Shown: positions 1 through 7,705 of the stretch, in pieces | How positions within the stretch are numbered: the first letter of the stretch is position 1 | Layout of the letters: each line of letters starts with the position of its first letter | Assembly: GCF_023715145.1 (NCBI RefSeq) | Contig: NZ_JAMBNP010000011.1 | Coordinates: 62,001 to 126,000 of the forward strand | Direction of reading: 5' to 3' | Source: Paenibacillus glycanilyticus | Lineage (GTDB): Bacteria; Bacillota; Bacilli; Paenibacillales; Paenibacillaceae | DNA length: 64,000 nucleotides | Notes under the pieces: generated by a model | The model's database searches: none | The model's input: only the letters and a program-made list of their open reading frames with translations | What the model was told of the DNA's origin: nothing | Program-made: the position numbers and the translations under genes

Positions 1-248
1 AGGAGTACGTCGACCGAATGAAGCGGGGCGACAGCGGAGATTTATTCCATGCTTTGTCCGAGCGGGAGAAGGAGGTCCTCTCCCTGACGGCCAAAGGCTA
101 TGCGAACAAGGAAATCGCCGAGATGCTTGTCATCAGCGTCAAAACCGTCGAGACGCATAAAAGCAACGTCATGGAGAAGCTGGGCCTTAAGACAAGGCCG
201 GAGTTAATCAAATACGCGATGAAAAAGGGGCTGCTGCATTTTGAATAA
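1..248 (+). CDS. LuxR/NarL-type response regulator, C-terminal part (5' end outside window)
   Basis: The reading frame is open from the left edge and ends in TAA at 248, so only the C-terminal part is present. It shows a full LuxR-type helix-turn-helix: LSEREKEVLSLTAKGYANKE, then IAEMLVISVKTVETHKSNVM. This is the DNA-binding domain of NarL/FixJ response regulators. The receiver domain with its phospho-acceptor Asp should lie to the left of the window. The histidine kinase gene downstream overlaps this gene by 8 bp, so the pair is very likely a cognate two-component system in one operon. The signal sensed and the target genes cannot be told from the sequence. Confidence 0.9.
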   Translation, partial: EYVDRMKRGDSGDLFHALSEREKEVLSLTAKGYANKEIAEMLVISVKTVETHKSNVMEKLGLKTRPELIKYAMKKGLLHFE

Positions 249-1353
249 AGGGAGAGCTGCGCATTCGGGGAATAGGGTACTGGCCGAGCATGTCGACTCC
301 TTGCTGCTGCAGCTGGAGGAGAGAATCGAGGACTCGCGGTTCAGAAGCGAATTGCAGAGCTCGCTGAAGCAGCTGGCGGATGTCAAATTAGCGCTTGATG
401 CTTCTTCCATTGTTGCGGTAACGGATCACAAGGGAAAGATCTTGTACGTAAACGACAAGTTCTGCGAAATATCGAAATACGAGCGCTCCGAGCTGCTTGG
501 ACAAGACCACCGGATTATCAATTCGGGTGCGCATTCCAAAGCTTTTATGCAGGATTTGTGGGCGACCATTACGGCTGGCCGGGTATGGAGCGGAGATATC
601 CGGAACAAGGCGAAGGACGGTACTTATTATTGGGTAAACACGACGATTGTTCCTTTTGTTGATGAAGGCGGGAAGCCTTATCAATACCTGGCGATTCGAA
701 GCGAAGTTACCCGGTTGAAAAAGGTAGAGGAGCAGCTTCAGGAGACATTATCCAAAGTGATGACGATCCAGGAAGAGGAGCGGAGAACTTTTTCCCGGGA
801 GCTTCATGACGGCATTGGCCAAAGCTTATTTTCCCTGCTCATTCAGCTTGACCGTGCCATCACGGCGCCGGGGCAGGCGAAAGATCAGCTGACCTTTATC
901 CGCGGCCAGGTCGCGGGCATTATTGAAGAGGTACGGAGCATGGCGTGGCAGCTTCGGCCGTCGGTACTGGATGATCTCGGTCTTGTTCCCGCGCTGCGTA
1001 CGCATATCGAGAATTATGCCTCCCATTACGGAATCAAGGTCGCATTCCGTCATCATCTGCAGAAGCGGCTGAGCGTACAGGCGGAGACCGTCATGTACCG
1101 GGTTATTCAGGAGGCGCTGACCAATATCGCCAAGTATGCGGATGTACCGGAAGCCGAAGTAGTCATCGGGGAAGACGAGAAGGAAGTCACTGCCCTAATT
1201 CGGGATCATGGGGTTGGCTTTGACGCGTCGGTTCCTACCCAAGGGGTTGGGCGATACAGCATGATTGAAAGGGCGAAGCTGGCTGGCGGCAGCTTGCACA
1301 TTGCATCGGCCTTGGGCATAGGGACAACCGTTAGCCTAATTATTCCAAAATAA
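241..1353 (+). CDS. PAS-domain sensor histidine kinase (NarX/DegS-type, HisKA_3)
   Basis: A soluble sensor kinase of 370 residues with no membrane segment. Residues about 50-165 form a PAS domain, with the typical stretches DHRIINSGAHSKAF and KDGTYYWVNTTIVPF. A HisKA_3 dimerisation domain follows, with phospho-acceptor His189 in RELHDGIGQS. The C-terminal HATPase_c domain has an N-box (QEALTNIAKYA) and a G-box (DHGVGFD). The start is TTG at 241, overlapping the end of the regulator gene; AAGGGG lies about 10 nt upstream. It should autophosphorylate and pass phosphate to the LuxR-type regulator encoded just before it. A cytosolic PAS kinase of this type often senses oxygen, redox or a ligand, but no cofactor-binding residue can be assigned here. 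Confidence 0.88.
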   Translation: MNKGRAAHSGNRVLAEHVDSLLLQLEERIEDSRFRSELQSSLKQLADVKLALDASSIVAVTDHKGKILYVNDKFCEISKYERSELLGQDHRIINSGAHSKAFMQDLWATITAGRVWSGDIRNKAKDGTYYWVNTTIVPFVDEGGKPYQYLAIRSEVTRLKKVEEQLQETLSKVMTIQEEERRTFSRELHDGIGQSLFSLLIQLDRAITAPGQAKDQLTFIRGQVAGIIEEVRSMAWQLRPSVLDDLGLVPALRTHIENYASHYGIKVAFRHHLQKRLSVQAETVMYRVIQEALTNIAKYADVPEAEVVIGEDEKEVTALIRDHGVGFDASVPTQGVGRYSMIERAKLAGGSLHIASALGIGTTVSLIIPK

Positions 1354-1362
1354 TCATCAAGG

Positions 1363-1378
1363 TGTGATTTTCATCACT
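1363..1378. promoter_or_regulatory. Crp/Fnr-like palindrome upstream of ndk
   Basis: The sequence is TGTGA-N6-TCACT, one base off the perfect Crp/Fnr-family palindrome TGTGA-N6-TCACA. It lies 10 bp after the kinase stop codon and about 50 bp before the ndk start, where it could regulate ndk. No clear promoter elements were recognised next to it. Confidence 0.35.
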
Positions 1379-1429
1379 TCTTCCCCTTACGCAAAGCAGT
1401 AAGATGGAATCAAGAAGGAGATGATGGAG

Positions 1430-1855
1430 ATGAACGAAAGAGCCTTCATAATCATTAAGCCCGATGGCGTACGGCGGGGATTAATCGGAGAGATTGTGAA
1501 CCGTTTCGAGAAGAAAGGGCTGAGGCCGGTGTATGCGGAGCTGAAGGAGTTATCCGGGGAGACGGCCCGATCCCATTATGGCCATCTGAAGGAGCAAGTG
1601 TTTTTTGACGAATTAATTGCGTATATGACCTCCGGTCCGGTGTTCGCGATGATTGTGGAGGGACGATCGGCCGTAGCGAATGCAAGGTCCCTGATTGGGC
1701 CTACAAATCCCGTGAAGGCTCCTCCGGGAACCATTCGGGGCGATTATGGTTCGGATATCGACGAGAACGTGATTCATAGCTCGGATTCCTTAGATCATGC
1801 AAGCCGGGAGATTCAGCTGTTCTTCGGAAGGACCGGCTTGCTGCACAAGCTGTAA
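1430..1855 (+). CDS. ndk: Nucleoside diphosphate kinase
   Basis: Transfers the gamma-phosphate of ATP to nucleoside diphosphates through a phospho-histidine, balancing cytosolic NTP pools. The 141-residue length fits the family. It begins RAFIIIKPDGVRRG, the usual ATP-binding start, and carries the substrate stretch GPTNPVKAPPGTIRGDYG. The active-site His is in ENVIHSSDS (about residue 116). Three in-frame ATG codons lie close together (1421, 1424, 1430). The AAGGAG at 1415-1420 is correctly spaced (9 nt) only for 1430. It stands alone between the two-component genes and the doxX-like gene, with a Crp/Fnr-like palindrome in front and a weak hairpin behind. Confidence 0.95.
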   Translation: MNERAFIIIKPDGVRRGLIGEIVNRFEKKGLRPVYAELKELSGETARSHYGHLKEQVFFDELIAYMTSGPVFAMIVEGRSAVANARSLIGPTNPVKAPPGTIRGDYGSDIDENVIHSSDSLDHASREIQLFFGRTGLLHKL

Positions 1856-1872
1856 CGCGTACACGAAATAAA

Positions 1873-1923
1873 TGCACGCCGGATGATATACGACTCTTAG
1901 AGCTATCCGGTGCATGTGCTTTC
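1873..1923 (+). terminator. Weak terminator-like hairpin after ndk
   Basis: Arms TGCA..CCGGAT and ATCCGG.TGCA can pair with a 2-nt bulge and a loop of about 20 nt. A short pyrimidine run (GCTTTCTC) follows. The T-tract is poor, so termination is only possible. Confidence 0.35.
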
Positions 1924-1931
1924 TCAAAATA

Positions 1932-1949
1932 TTGTGAAATTATTCACAA
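1932..1949. promoter_or_regulatory. Rex-type redox operator upstream of the doxX-like gene
   Basis: A perfect inverted repeat TTGTGAA-N4-TTCACAA, identical to the consensus operator of the NADH-sensing repressor Rex in Gram-positive bacteria. It also fits the Crp/Fnr pattern TGTGA-N6-TCACA. It ends only 19 bp before the doxX-like start codon and just ahead of AAAGGAG. That position suits a repressor blocking transcription near the start, not an activator at -41. Confidence 0.6.
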
Positions 1950-1968
1950 ATCCAAAGGAGCGAGGATC

Positions 1969-2502
1969 ATGATTATTAAATTTATGCGCGAGAATGTTTA
2001 TGCGGCGGGTCTTATGCTGCTCGTCAGACTGTATGTGGGCTGGCAGTGGCTGGATGCGGGCTTTCACAAGCTGAAAGACGGCTTTAATGCCGGCGGGTTC
2101 CTGAAAGGGGCCATTACGAATCCGGTCATCGATCACGAGACGAATGCAAACGTCTATCCGAACTTTGTCCGGTTCATCGAGCATGTAGCAATGCCGAACG
2201 TGAAGGCGATTAATATTCTTATCCCGCTTGGCGAAACTCTTGTTGGACTTGGCTTAATCGTAGGCGCGTTAACGGCAACGGCAGCATTTTTCGGATTGCT
2301 GATGAACTTTATGTTCCTGTTCGCGGGAACGGTAAGCACGAATCCATGGCTGGTTCTTCTTGGCGGCATTGTGATGATTGCGGGAGCAAACGGCGGAAAA
2401 TTCGGCGTCGATTACTACCTGCTGCCGCTGCTGCGGAAATGGACCGGGAACCTGCGGAAAGGCGGGGGTACAGCTCCTCCCGTTAATCAGCTTCTCAAAT
2501 GA
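1969..2502 (+). CDS. DoxX-like quinol-oxidoreductase-family membrane protein
   Basis: A 177-residue membrane protein with four hydrophobic segments (about residues 10-28, 75-100, 100-120 and 125-150). It has the family pattern RLYVGWQWLDAGFHKL near the N-terminus and LIPLGETLVGLGLIVGALT in the middle. DoxX relatives include the small subunit of thiosulfate:quinone oxidoreductase and MhqP/CatD-type quinone-linked proteins, so an electron-transfer or thiol/redox stress role at the membrane is likely. AAAGGAG sits 8 nt before the ATG. A perfect Rex-type operator directly upstream points to induction when NADH rises. A small cysteine-rich gene follows after 28 bp, apparently in the same transcript. 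Confidence 0.8.
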   Translation: MIIKFMRENVYAAGLMLLVRLYVGWQWLDAGFHKLKDGFNAGGFLKGAITNPVIDHETNANVYPNFVRFIEHVAMPNVKAINILIPLGETLVGLGLIVGALTATAAFFGLLMNFMFLFAGTVSTNPWLVLLGGIVMIAGANGGKFGVDYYLLPLLRKWTGNLRKGGGTAPPVNQLLK

Positions 2503-2530
2503 ATGAACAGAAAGGGAGAGGAGAGCGATC

Positions 2531-2677
2531 ATGGCGGGCAGCAATAGTGAAAGCGAAATGACGAAAAATATGATCAAGTTCTGTTTTACCTGCGAGGATG
2601 CCCACAAATGCGATACGGAGGAGAAATGCATCGCCTGCTGGAAAGCCAAAGGCATTATCATACCGGATAGGAAATAG
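2531..2677 (+). CDS. Small cysteine-rich protein (48 aa)
   Basis: A 48-residue ORF with a strong ribosome site (AAAGGGAGAGGAG) just before ATG 2531. The protein has five cysteines in a compact pattern, C18-x2-C21-x5-C27-x5-C33-x2-C36 with His25 nearby, ending in CIACWKAKG. Two CxxC pairs suggest bound zinc or an iron-sulfur centre. No named family is recognised with certainty. It lies 28 bp after the DoxX-like gene and is followed by a good terminator. It therefore probably shares the Rex-type control and a redox-linked role with DoxX. The function is unknown. Confidence 0.7.
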   Translation: MAGSNSESEMTKNMIKFCFTCEDAHKCDTEEKCIACWKAKGIIIPDRK

Positions 2678-2685
2678 CAGAGAAG

Positions 2686-2714
2686 GAAGGGGCCGGATTA
2701 CCGGTCCCTTCTTT
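2686..2714 (+). terminator. Terminator of the doxX operon
   Basis: An 11-bp stem, GAAGGGGCCGG / CCGGTCCCTTC with one G-T pair and a 4-nt loop, followed by TTTAT, immediately after the small cysteine-rich gene. Confidence 0.7.
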
Positions 2715-2849
2715 ATGTGCTTGGCATTGGCTGCCAAGCACGTTTACCCTCCCGCAAGGTCGGAGGTGACGTGATTTTGAAGTTTTTTACAATCCCTCTA
2801 TTCCCTAAATCCGATTAATCCTATATGATAAAAATAATTTAAAAACCGT

Positions 2850-2864
2850 ATAGAGATTATCTAT
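2850..2864. promoter_or_regulatory. LysR-type operator upstream of its own regulator gene
   Basis: Inverted repeat ATAGA-N5-TCTAT, containing the T-N11-A core typical of LysR boxes, 25 bp before the lysR start codon. An identical pair of arms occurs in front of the acetyltransferase operon at 3824-3838. This suggests one regulator binds both and autoregulates. Confidence 0.55.
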
Positions 2865-2889
2865 CGACAAGGTCACGGAGGGATTGCGT

Positions 2890-3774
2890 ATGAATATTGA
2901 GAACATCGAAGCTTTTGTGTATGTCAATCATTACGGCAGCTTTAATAAAGCGGCGGAGGTGCTTTTCCTATCCCAGCCATCCGTTACCGCACGCATTCAG
3001 ACGCTGGAGCGAGAGCTCGATTGCCGGCTCTTCGACCGGCTTGGCAAGCAGATCATGCTGACGGAGAAGGGCAAGCAGTTCCTGCCTTACGCTCAGCAGA
3101 TCCTTCAAACGATCCAAAAAGGACGTCTCCATCTGCAGGAGAAGGGTGCCCGTCCGCAGGAGCTTCGAATCGGAAGCACCGTGTCGGTCTCCAATTATTT
3201 AATTCCGGATTTGCTCCCGCGATTACAGCGCTTATTTCCGCGTTTAACCTTCAAATTAACAACGGCGCCTTCGGATGATTTGGTCAAAAAGCTCCTCGAC
3301 AGGGAGATTGATCTCGCTTTTGTCAGAAAGCTGGTTCATCCGTCGCTGCAGTCGTTTTCTTACTATGATGATCCCATCCGTTTGTATGTCTATGAAGGAC
3401 ATCCGTTCGCCGAGGAAGGACGAGTATCGATTGACGAGATCCGTGACCAGCCGCTTGTTTTCTTCGAATGCGGATCGCTGGACTGGCTGCGGCTTCACCG
3501 TGTGTTCGAGCATCTGGAGCAGCCGCCAAGCATCGTCTTCCACGCGGATAACTCCGAGACCGCCAAGAAGCTTGTGCTGCAGAAGGCCGGCATTTGCTTC
3601 CTTCCGGGCCTATGCGCGAGAGAAGAAGTAAGCAAGGGCAGACTTATTCCGATCGAGATAGAAGAGACAAAGGGCATTTCCCTGCAGACGAACCTGATTG
3701 CGCTCACGGGCGAGAACGAGGAGTTTATTCAAGCGCTGCTGCCCAAGAATAACTTAAGCTTTTACAGCATCTAA
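2890..3774 (+). CDS. LysR-family regulator of the sulfur-amino-acid salvage operon (YtlI/AscR-like)
   Basis: A 294-residue LysR regulator. The N-terminal winged helix-turn-helix spans residues 1-60 (NIEAFVYVNHYGSFNKAAEV, then LSQPSVTARIQTLERELDCR). An effector-binding periplasmic-protein-like domain covers about residues 90-290. ATG 2890 was preferred over TTG 2884 because GGAGGG at 2877-2882 is 7 nt from the ATG. It is followed in the same direction by a GNAT gene and a cystine-type ABC transporter, the same arrangement as ytlI (ascR) and the ytmI operon of B. subtilis. Shared ATAGA-N5-TCTAT palindromes lie in front of this gene and of the operon. It probably activates the operon in response to a sulfur metabolite. 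Confidence 0.85.
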   Translation: MNIENIEAFVYVNHYGSFNKAAEVLFLSQPSVTARIQTLERELDCRLFDRLGKQIMLTEKGKQFLPYAQQILQTIQKGRLHLQEKGARPQELRIGSTVSVSNYLIPDLLPRLQRLFPRLTFKLTTAPSDDLVKKLLDREIDLAFVRKLVHPSLQSFSYYDDPIRLYVYEGHPFAEEGRVSIDEIRDQPLVFFECGSLDWLRLHRVFEHLEQPPSIVFHADNSETAKKLVLQKAGICFLPGLCAREEVSKGRLIPIEIEETKGISLQTNLIALTGENEEFIQALLPKNNLSFYSI

Positions 3775-3822
3775 GAAGGCATCCATCCCCCTTATTCGCG
3801 GTTCCAAGATAATCAATCGATC

Positions 3823-3839
3823 AATAGAGAAAGTCTATT
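3823..3839. promoter_or_regulatory. LysR-type operator in front of the salvage operon
   Basis: Inverted repeat AATAGA-N5-TCTATT, sharing the ATAGA-N5-TCTAT core with the copy at 2850-2864. It lies 95 bp before the acetyltransferase start and just upstream of a weak candidate promoter (TTGGGC at 3846, TTATAC at 3868). That placement suits activation by a LysR protein. Confidence 0.55.
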
Positions 3840-3933
3840 AGCGCATTGGGCTGACTAGATGATACATTTATACCAACTTAATTCTTACTAAGTTTATAGG
3901 AATTATCTAATTAGACTATTGAGGGGTGGAACT

Positions 3934-4467
3934 ATGAGTGAATTGTTTAGGCAAGCCGGAGTGGAAGACGCGGAGCGTCTGCGCGAAGTAACGTATGAAG
4001 CCTATTCGCTCATTCGGGAGCTGAATCTGCAATGGCCAGCGGCGAATGCCGGACTGGATCAAATACGGGACAACATTACGCAGAATGAGTGTTACGTACT
4101 GGAGGCAGACGGCGTGATCGTCGCAACCATTACCTTATCGAGAAACGATGAAGTGAAGGCCATTACGGATTTGCCGTTTATCAAATGGTTCGCGGTCCAT
4201 CCCGGCGAGCAAGGCAAAGGGTACGGAGATAAGCTGCTTACCTGGGTCGAGAACGCGATTATTTGCGACAAGGAGGGCGAAGCCGCGGTAACGCTTGGAA
4301 CGGCCGAGAAGCATCCTTGGCTGCTGCCGATGTACCAGCGCAGAGGTTATGAGAGCATTCGATCCTTCGATTCCGGGAACGGCGACGGACCGATGCATCT
4401 GCTCCGCAAAATCGTTAATCCGGAGTTGTTTGAACAAGCAAGCAGAGAGCAAACGGCAGCAAATTAA
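3934..4467 (+). CDS. GNAT N-acetyltransferase (YtmI/YxeL-like, S-alkylcysteine N-acetylation)
   Basis: A 177-residue GNAT acetyltransferase. The acetyl-CoA loop is visible in KWFAVHPGEQGKGYGDKLL (the Q/R-x-x-G-x-G/A motif), followed by the C-terminal motif LPMYQRRGYESI. The start is ATG 3934, 5 nt after GAGGGGTGG. It is the first gene of the long operon and is followed by a cystine-type ABC transporter, flavin monooxygenases and M20 deacylases. In B. subtilis the matching acetyltransferases (YtmI, YxeL) N-acetylate S-modified cysteines before oxidative C-S cleavage. That role is inferred here from gene order, not from substrate residues. Confidence 0.8.
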   Translation: MSELFRQAGVEDAERLREVTYEAYSLIRELNLQWPAANAGLDQIRDNITQNECYVLEADGVIVATITLSRNDEVKAITDLPFIKWFAVHPGEQGKGYGDKLLTWVENAIICDKEGEAAVTLGTAEKHPWLLPMYQRRGYESIRSFDSGNGDGPMHLLRKIVNPELFEQASREQTAAN

Positions 4468-4495
4468 ATTAAAAAATGAAATGGGGGTTATCTAT

Positions 4496-5365
4496 ATGAA
4501 GAGAAAAGCATTAGTCGTTACAGCCGCATTATCGCTAGTTCTGGTGGCGGCAGGCTGCGGCTCGAACAATAAATCGGACAATACGCAAGCGCAAAACGGC
4601 AATAAAGCTGCTGCCAACGTATCGGCGTCAAGCAATGCAGGCGGCGAAGTGAAAAAGGTCGTTATCGGTACGGGCACCGGGTTCCCGCAAGTATGCTTTA
4701 TTGACGAGAACGGCAAATTGACAGGCTTCGACGTCGAGCTCATTAAAGAAATCGACAATCGCCTGCCGCAATACGAGTTTGATATTCAAACGATGGAATT
4801 CTCGAACCTGCTGCTGAGCCTGGAAACGAACAAAATCGATCTCGTTGCGCATGAAATGGAGAAAAATCCGGAGCGCGAAGCGAAATATTTGTTCAATACC
4901 GAGCCTTACGCTCATTGGAGAAATAAAATCGTTGTTCCGCAAGACAATGACACCATTCATTCCCTCGACGATCTGGCTGGCAAGAAGGTGCTGGTTGGCG
5001 CAACAAGCGCGCAAGCTCAAATCCTTGAGAACTACAACAAGGACCATGACAAGAAAATCAACATCGTGTACCAGAACGGTGCGGCTAACGATACGGTCAG
5101 CCAAATTACAAGCGGCCGCGTAGACGCAACGCTTGCGGCAGACTTCACGCTGTCGCTGATTGATCCGCAAGCGAAGCTGAAGACAACGGGCGATAACCTG
5201 TCGGAAGCGGATATTCTGTTCGTGCTTCGCAAGGGCGATCCGGCAAGCCAAGAGCTGTCCGATGCGGTGGACGTTGCGCTGAAGGAGCTTAAAGCAGACG
5301 GTACGCTTGGCAAATTGAGCACGGAATGGCTGGGCGGCGACTTCACGGAAGACAGCGCCAAATAG
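4496..5365 (+). CDS. Amino-acid/cystine ABC transporter substrate-binding lipoprotein
   Basis: A 289-residue solute-binding protein of family 3 (polar amino acids). The N-terminus is a lipoprotein signal with lipobox LVAAGC (Cys21), followed by an Asn/Gln-rich linker. The mature domain opens VIGTGTGFPQVCFIDENGKLT, then GFDVELIKEI, and contains SLDDLAGKKVLVGATSAQAQ. ATG 4496 was chosen because it follows GGGGG and begins the signal peptide; the open frame extends further upstream. Together with the next three genes it forms a complete importer like TcyJ/K-LMN or YxeM-N-O. The likely ligands are cystine or S-modified cysteines, given the neighbouring enzymes. Confidence 0.9.
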   Translation: MKRKALVVTAALSLVLVAAGCGSNNKSDNTQAQNGNKAAANVSASSNAGGEVKKVVIGTGTGFPQVCFIDENGKLTGFDVELIKEIDNRLPQYEFDIQTMEFSNLLLSLETNKIDLVAHEMEKNPEREAKYLFNTEPYAHWRNKIVVPQDNDTIHSLDDLAGKKVLVGATSAQAQILENYNKDHDKKINIVYQNGAANDTVSQITSGRVDATLAADFTLSLIDPQAKLKTTGDNLSEADILFVLRKGDPASQELSDAVDVALKELKADGTLGKLSTEWLGGDFTEDSAK

Positions 5366-5404
5366 CATGGCGATTTAAAGAGTAATGAGAGGTGAGACCG
5401 CAAG

Positions 5405-6205
5405 ATGGAGTATGGCTTCGATATTAATTATGTATTCGATTTTATTCCCAAACTGCTGAGTACGCTGAATATTACCCTGTTAATCGTGGCAGGAGCTATC
5501 GGACTGGGACTGCTGATTGGTTTCCTGGTAGCCCTGCCCCGGCTCTACAACGTACCGGTGCTTCGGAATGTATCGATGGTATACGTTTCCTTCTTCCGGG
5601 GCACTCCGATTCTCATTCAGCTATTTCTGTTCTATTACGGGCTTCCGGAAATATTGAAGCTTGTCTCTATCGATATTTCGAAGCTTCCCGTCATTTATTT
5701 CGTCATTCTAACGTTTGGCCTTAACGTGGCCGCCTTTGTATCCGAGACGATCCGGGCAGCCGTACTGGCGGTTAACCGGGGGCAGGTGGAAGCGGCGTAT
5801 GCCGTCGGCATGACCGGGTATCAGGCGTTCACCCGGATCGTGCTGCCCCAGGCAGTCGCGATTGCAATTCCGGTCTTCTCCAATCTCGTCATTGCGATGC
5901 TGAAGGACACCTCTCTTGCCTTTACGCTGGGCGTAATGGAGATGACAGGCAAAGCTCAAACGCTTGGCTCCTTGTCCCAGCATTTTATCGAAACTTATAT
6001 TGCGCTGGCCCTTATTTATCTGGTTATGAGTATTGCGCTCGAACGTCTCATGCTTGTTGCCGAGCGCCGTTTATCCCGTCATATGCGCCGCGACGCAAGC
6101 GAGAAGAACCGATTCTTTACGAGAAGACGCAAACGCCTGACCTTAGGCGGCTTAACCCGCGAGCTCAAGCCGGGCAACAAGGAGGTGCCTCGTTATGAAG
6201 CTTGA
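5405..6205 (+). CDS. Amino-acid ABC transporter permease (TcyL-like)
   Basis: A 266-residue HisM/GlnP-type permease with about five membrane segments. It has the polar-amino-acid permease signature EAAYAVGMTGYQAFTRIVLP for docking the ATPase. The early stretch YVSFFRGTPILIQLFLFYYG is diagnostic of the family. The C-terminal tail is unusually long and basic (residues about 220-266, with EKNRFFTRRRKR). The tail overlaps the next permease gene by 11 bp, so the two are translationally coupled. It forms a heterodimeric channel with the following permease. Confidence 0.9.
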   Translation: MEYGFDINYVFDFIPKLLSTLNITLLIVAGAIGLGLLIGFLVALPRLYNVPVLRNVSMVYVSFFRGTPILIQLFLFYYGLPEILKLVSIDISKLPVIYFVILTFGLNVAAFVSETIRAAVLAVNRGQVEAAYAVGMTGYQAFTRIVLPQAVAIAIPVFSNLVIAMLKDTSLAFTLGVMEMTGKAQTLGSLSQHFIETYIALALIYLVMSIALERLMLVAERRLSRHMRRDASEKNRFFTRRRKRLTLGGLTRELKPGNKEVPRYEA

Positions 6206-6905
6206 TCCGTCGTTTATATGGACCGCGTTCCTGCAGCTGTGGTCAGCTGTACCAACTACGCTGTACATTACGGTCGTATCCGTATCCGTCGGATTTGTGA
6301 TCGGGATAATAACGGCACTCGCGCGGATTTACCGGATTCCGGTGCTGTCCCAGCTGTCCAGCGGTTATGTGACCTTTATTCGGGGTACGCCGATGCTGAC
6401 GCATCTGCTTCTTATTTATTTCGGACTGCCGATGCTTGTGGACGGCCTCTCCGCCCATTACGGGCTTGGCTGGAATTCCGCCAAAATTCCGATGATCGGA
6501 TTTGCTTACATTTCGTTCTCCATTACGGCGGGCGCGTATTTGTCCGAGGTTGTCCGCTCCGGGTTGCTTGCGGTTGACCGCGGGCAGATGGAAGCTGCCT
6601 GGTCGGTCGGAATGACAACGCCGCAGGCGCTTCGCCGGATTGTATTTCCTCAAGCGCTGGCGGCAAGCCTGCCGAATCTGTCTAACTCGGTTATCGGCAT
6701 GCTGCACGGGTCGACGCTTGCTTTTACCGTGTCGGTTGTGGACCTGAACGCAAAAGCGCAAATCGTGGCTTCAACGAACTGGAAATTCTTCGAATCTTAC
6801 GTTGCCGCGGCATTAATATTCTGGGGATTAACGATCCTGATTGAACGCATTACCGGCCTTATTGAAAGAAGAATCCGCGTGTACAGCAAGGGAGGGGTAG
6901 CATGA
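6195..6905 (+). CDS. Amino-acid ABC transporter permease (TcyM-like)
   Basis: A 236-residue HisM/GlnP-type permease. YVTFIRGTPMLTHLLLIYFG is the family's N-terminal signature and EAAWSVGMTTPQALRRIVFP is the ATPase-docking loop. AAGGAGG lies 6 nt before ATG 6195, inside the 3' end of the preceding permease gene. Its 3' end overlaps the ATPase gene by 4 bp (ATGA). Tight overlaps on both sides fix equal production of the two permeases and the ATPase. Confidence 0.9.
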   Translation: MKLDPSFIWTAFLQLWSAVPTTLYITVVSVSVGFVIGIITALARIYRIPVLSQLSSGYVTFIRGTPMLTHLLLIYFGLPMLVDGLSAHYGLGWNSAKIPMIGFAYISFSITAGAYLSEVVRSGLLAVDRGQMEAAWSVGMTTPQALRRIVFPQALAASLPNLSNSVIGMLHGSTLAFTVSVVDLNAKAQIVASTNWKFFESYVAAALIFWGLTILIERITGLIERRIRVYSKGGVA

Positions 6906-7654
6906 TCAAGCTCAATGGCATTCGCAAGTCGTTTGGACGACATGAAGTGCTTCAAGGTATTGATCTTACCGTGAATAAAGGCGAAGTTGTCGCGATTCTG
7001 GGGCCAAGCGGCTCCGGCAAAACAACGCTGCTGCGCTGCATTAATTATTTGGAGAAGCCAAGTGACGGCCAGATTCAGATCGGCGACTTCACCCTGGACT
7101 GCAAGCATGCGGGGAAAAAAGATATTTATTCGCTGCGCCAGCGCTCGGCAATGGTCTTCCAGCAATACAATCTGTTCAGCCATAAGACAGCGCTCGAGAA
7201 CGTGATCGAGGGGCTGATCGTGGTGAAGAAGGTTGGCAAGGAAGAGGCTCGCAAGCGCGGTATCGAATTGCTTGAGAAGGTAGGTCTTGGCGCCAAGCTG
7301 GATGCTTATCCGAGCCAGCTGTCAGGCGGTCAGCAGCAGCGTGTCGGCATTGCCAGAGCGCTCGCTCTTGAGCCTGAGGTGATTTTGTTCGATGAGCCGA
7401 CATCGGCGCTGGACCCTGAGCTTGTGGGCGAAGTGCTGGCGGTTATACGGCGGATCGCGAAGGAAGGCATTACGATGATTATCGTCACCCACGAGATGGG
7501 CTTTGCCCAGGACGTGGCCAATCACGTGGTGTTTATGGACGGCGGGGTTATCGTCGAAGAGGGCAATCCGGCTGAGCTGTTCGGAAACCCGAAGGAAGAG
7601 AGAACCAAGCAGTTCCTGAAGCGTTTTACGACGGAATACAGCTATTCGATTTAG
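6902..7654 (+). CDS. Amino-acid/cystine ABC transporter ATPase (TcyN-like)
   Basis: A 250-residue ATPase of the polar-amino-acid (GlnQ/HisP) class. Walker A is GPSGSGKTT, the Q-loop stretch VFQQYNLFSHKTALENV follows, the signature is LSGGQQQR, and Walker B is VILFDEPTSALDPE. The start overlaps the stop of the second permease (ATGA). It powers import with the lipoprotein and permeases upstream. Length and motifs are normal and intact. Confidence 0.92.
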   Translation: MIKLNGIRKSFGRHEVLQGIDLTVNKGEVVAILGPSGSGKTTLLRCINYLEKPSDGQIQIGDFTLDCKHAGKKDIYSLRQRSAMVFQQYNLFSHKTALENVIEGLIVVKKVGKEEARKRGIELLEKVGLGAKLDAYPSQLSGGQQQRVGIARALALEPEVILFDEPTSALDPELVGEVLAVIRRIAKEGITMIIVTHEMGFAQDVANHVVFMDGGVIVEEGNPAELFGNPKEERTKQFLKRFTTEYSYSI

Positions 7655-7705
7655 CAGAAATTCGTCACAATCAGCTTAATCCAGTCTTTTTGGGAGGTAG
7701 ATGGC

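Noticed and set aside
3871..3910. CymR-type operator before the acetyltransferase operon
   Set aside because: TAGGAATTAT looks a little like a cysteine-regulator half-site, but I could not recall the consensus well enough to support it.
4628..5368. 246-codon minus-strand open frame
   Set aside because: Fully antisense to the substrate-binding lipoprotein gene, with no family features and no ribosome site.
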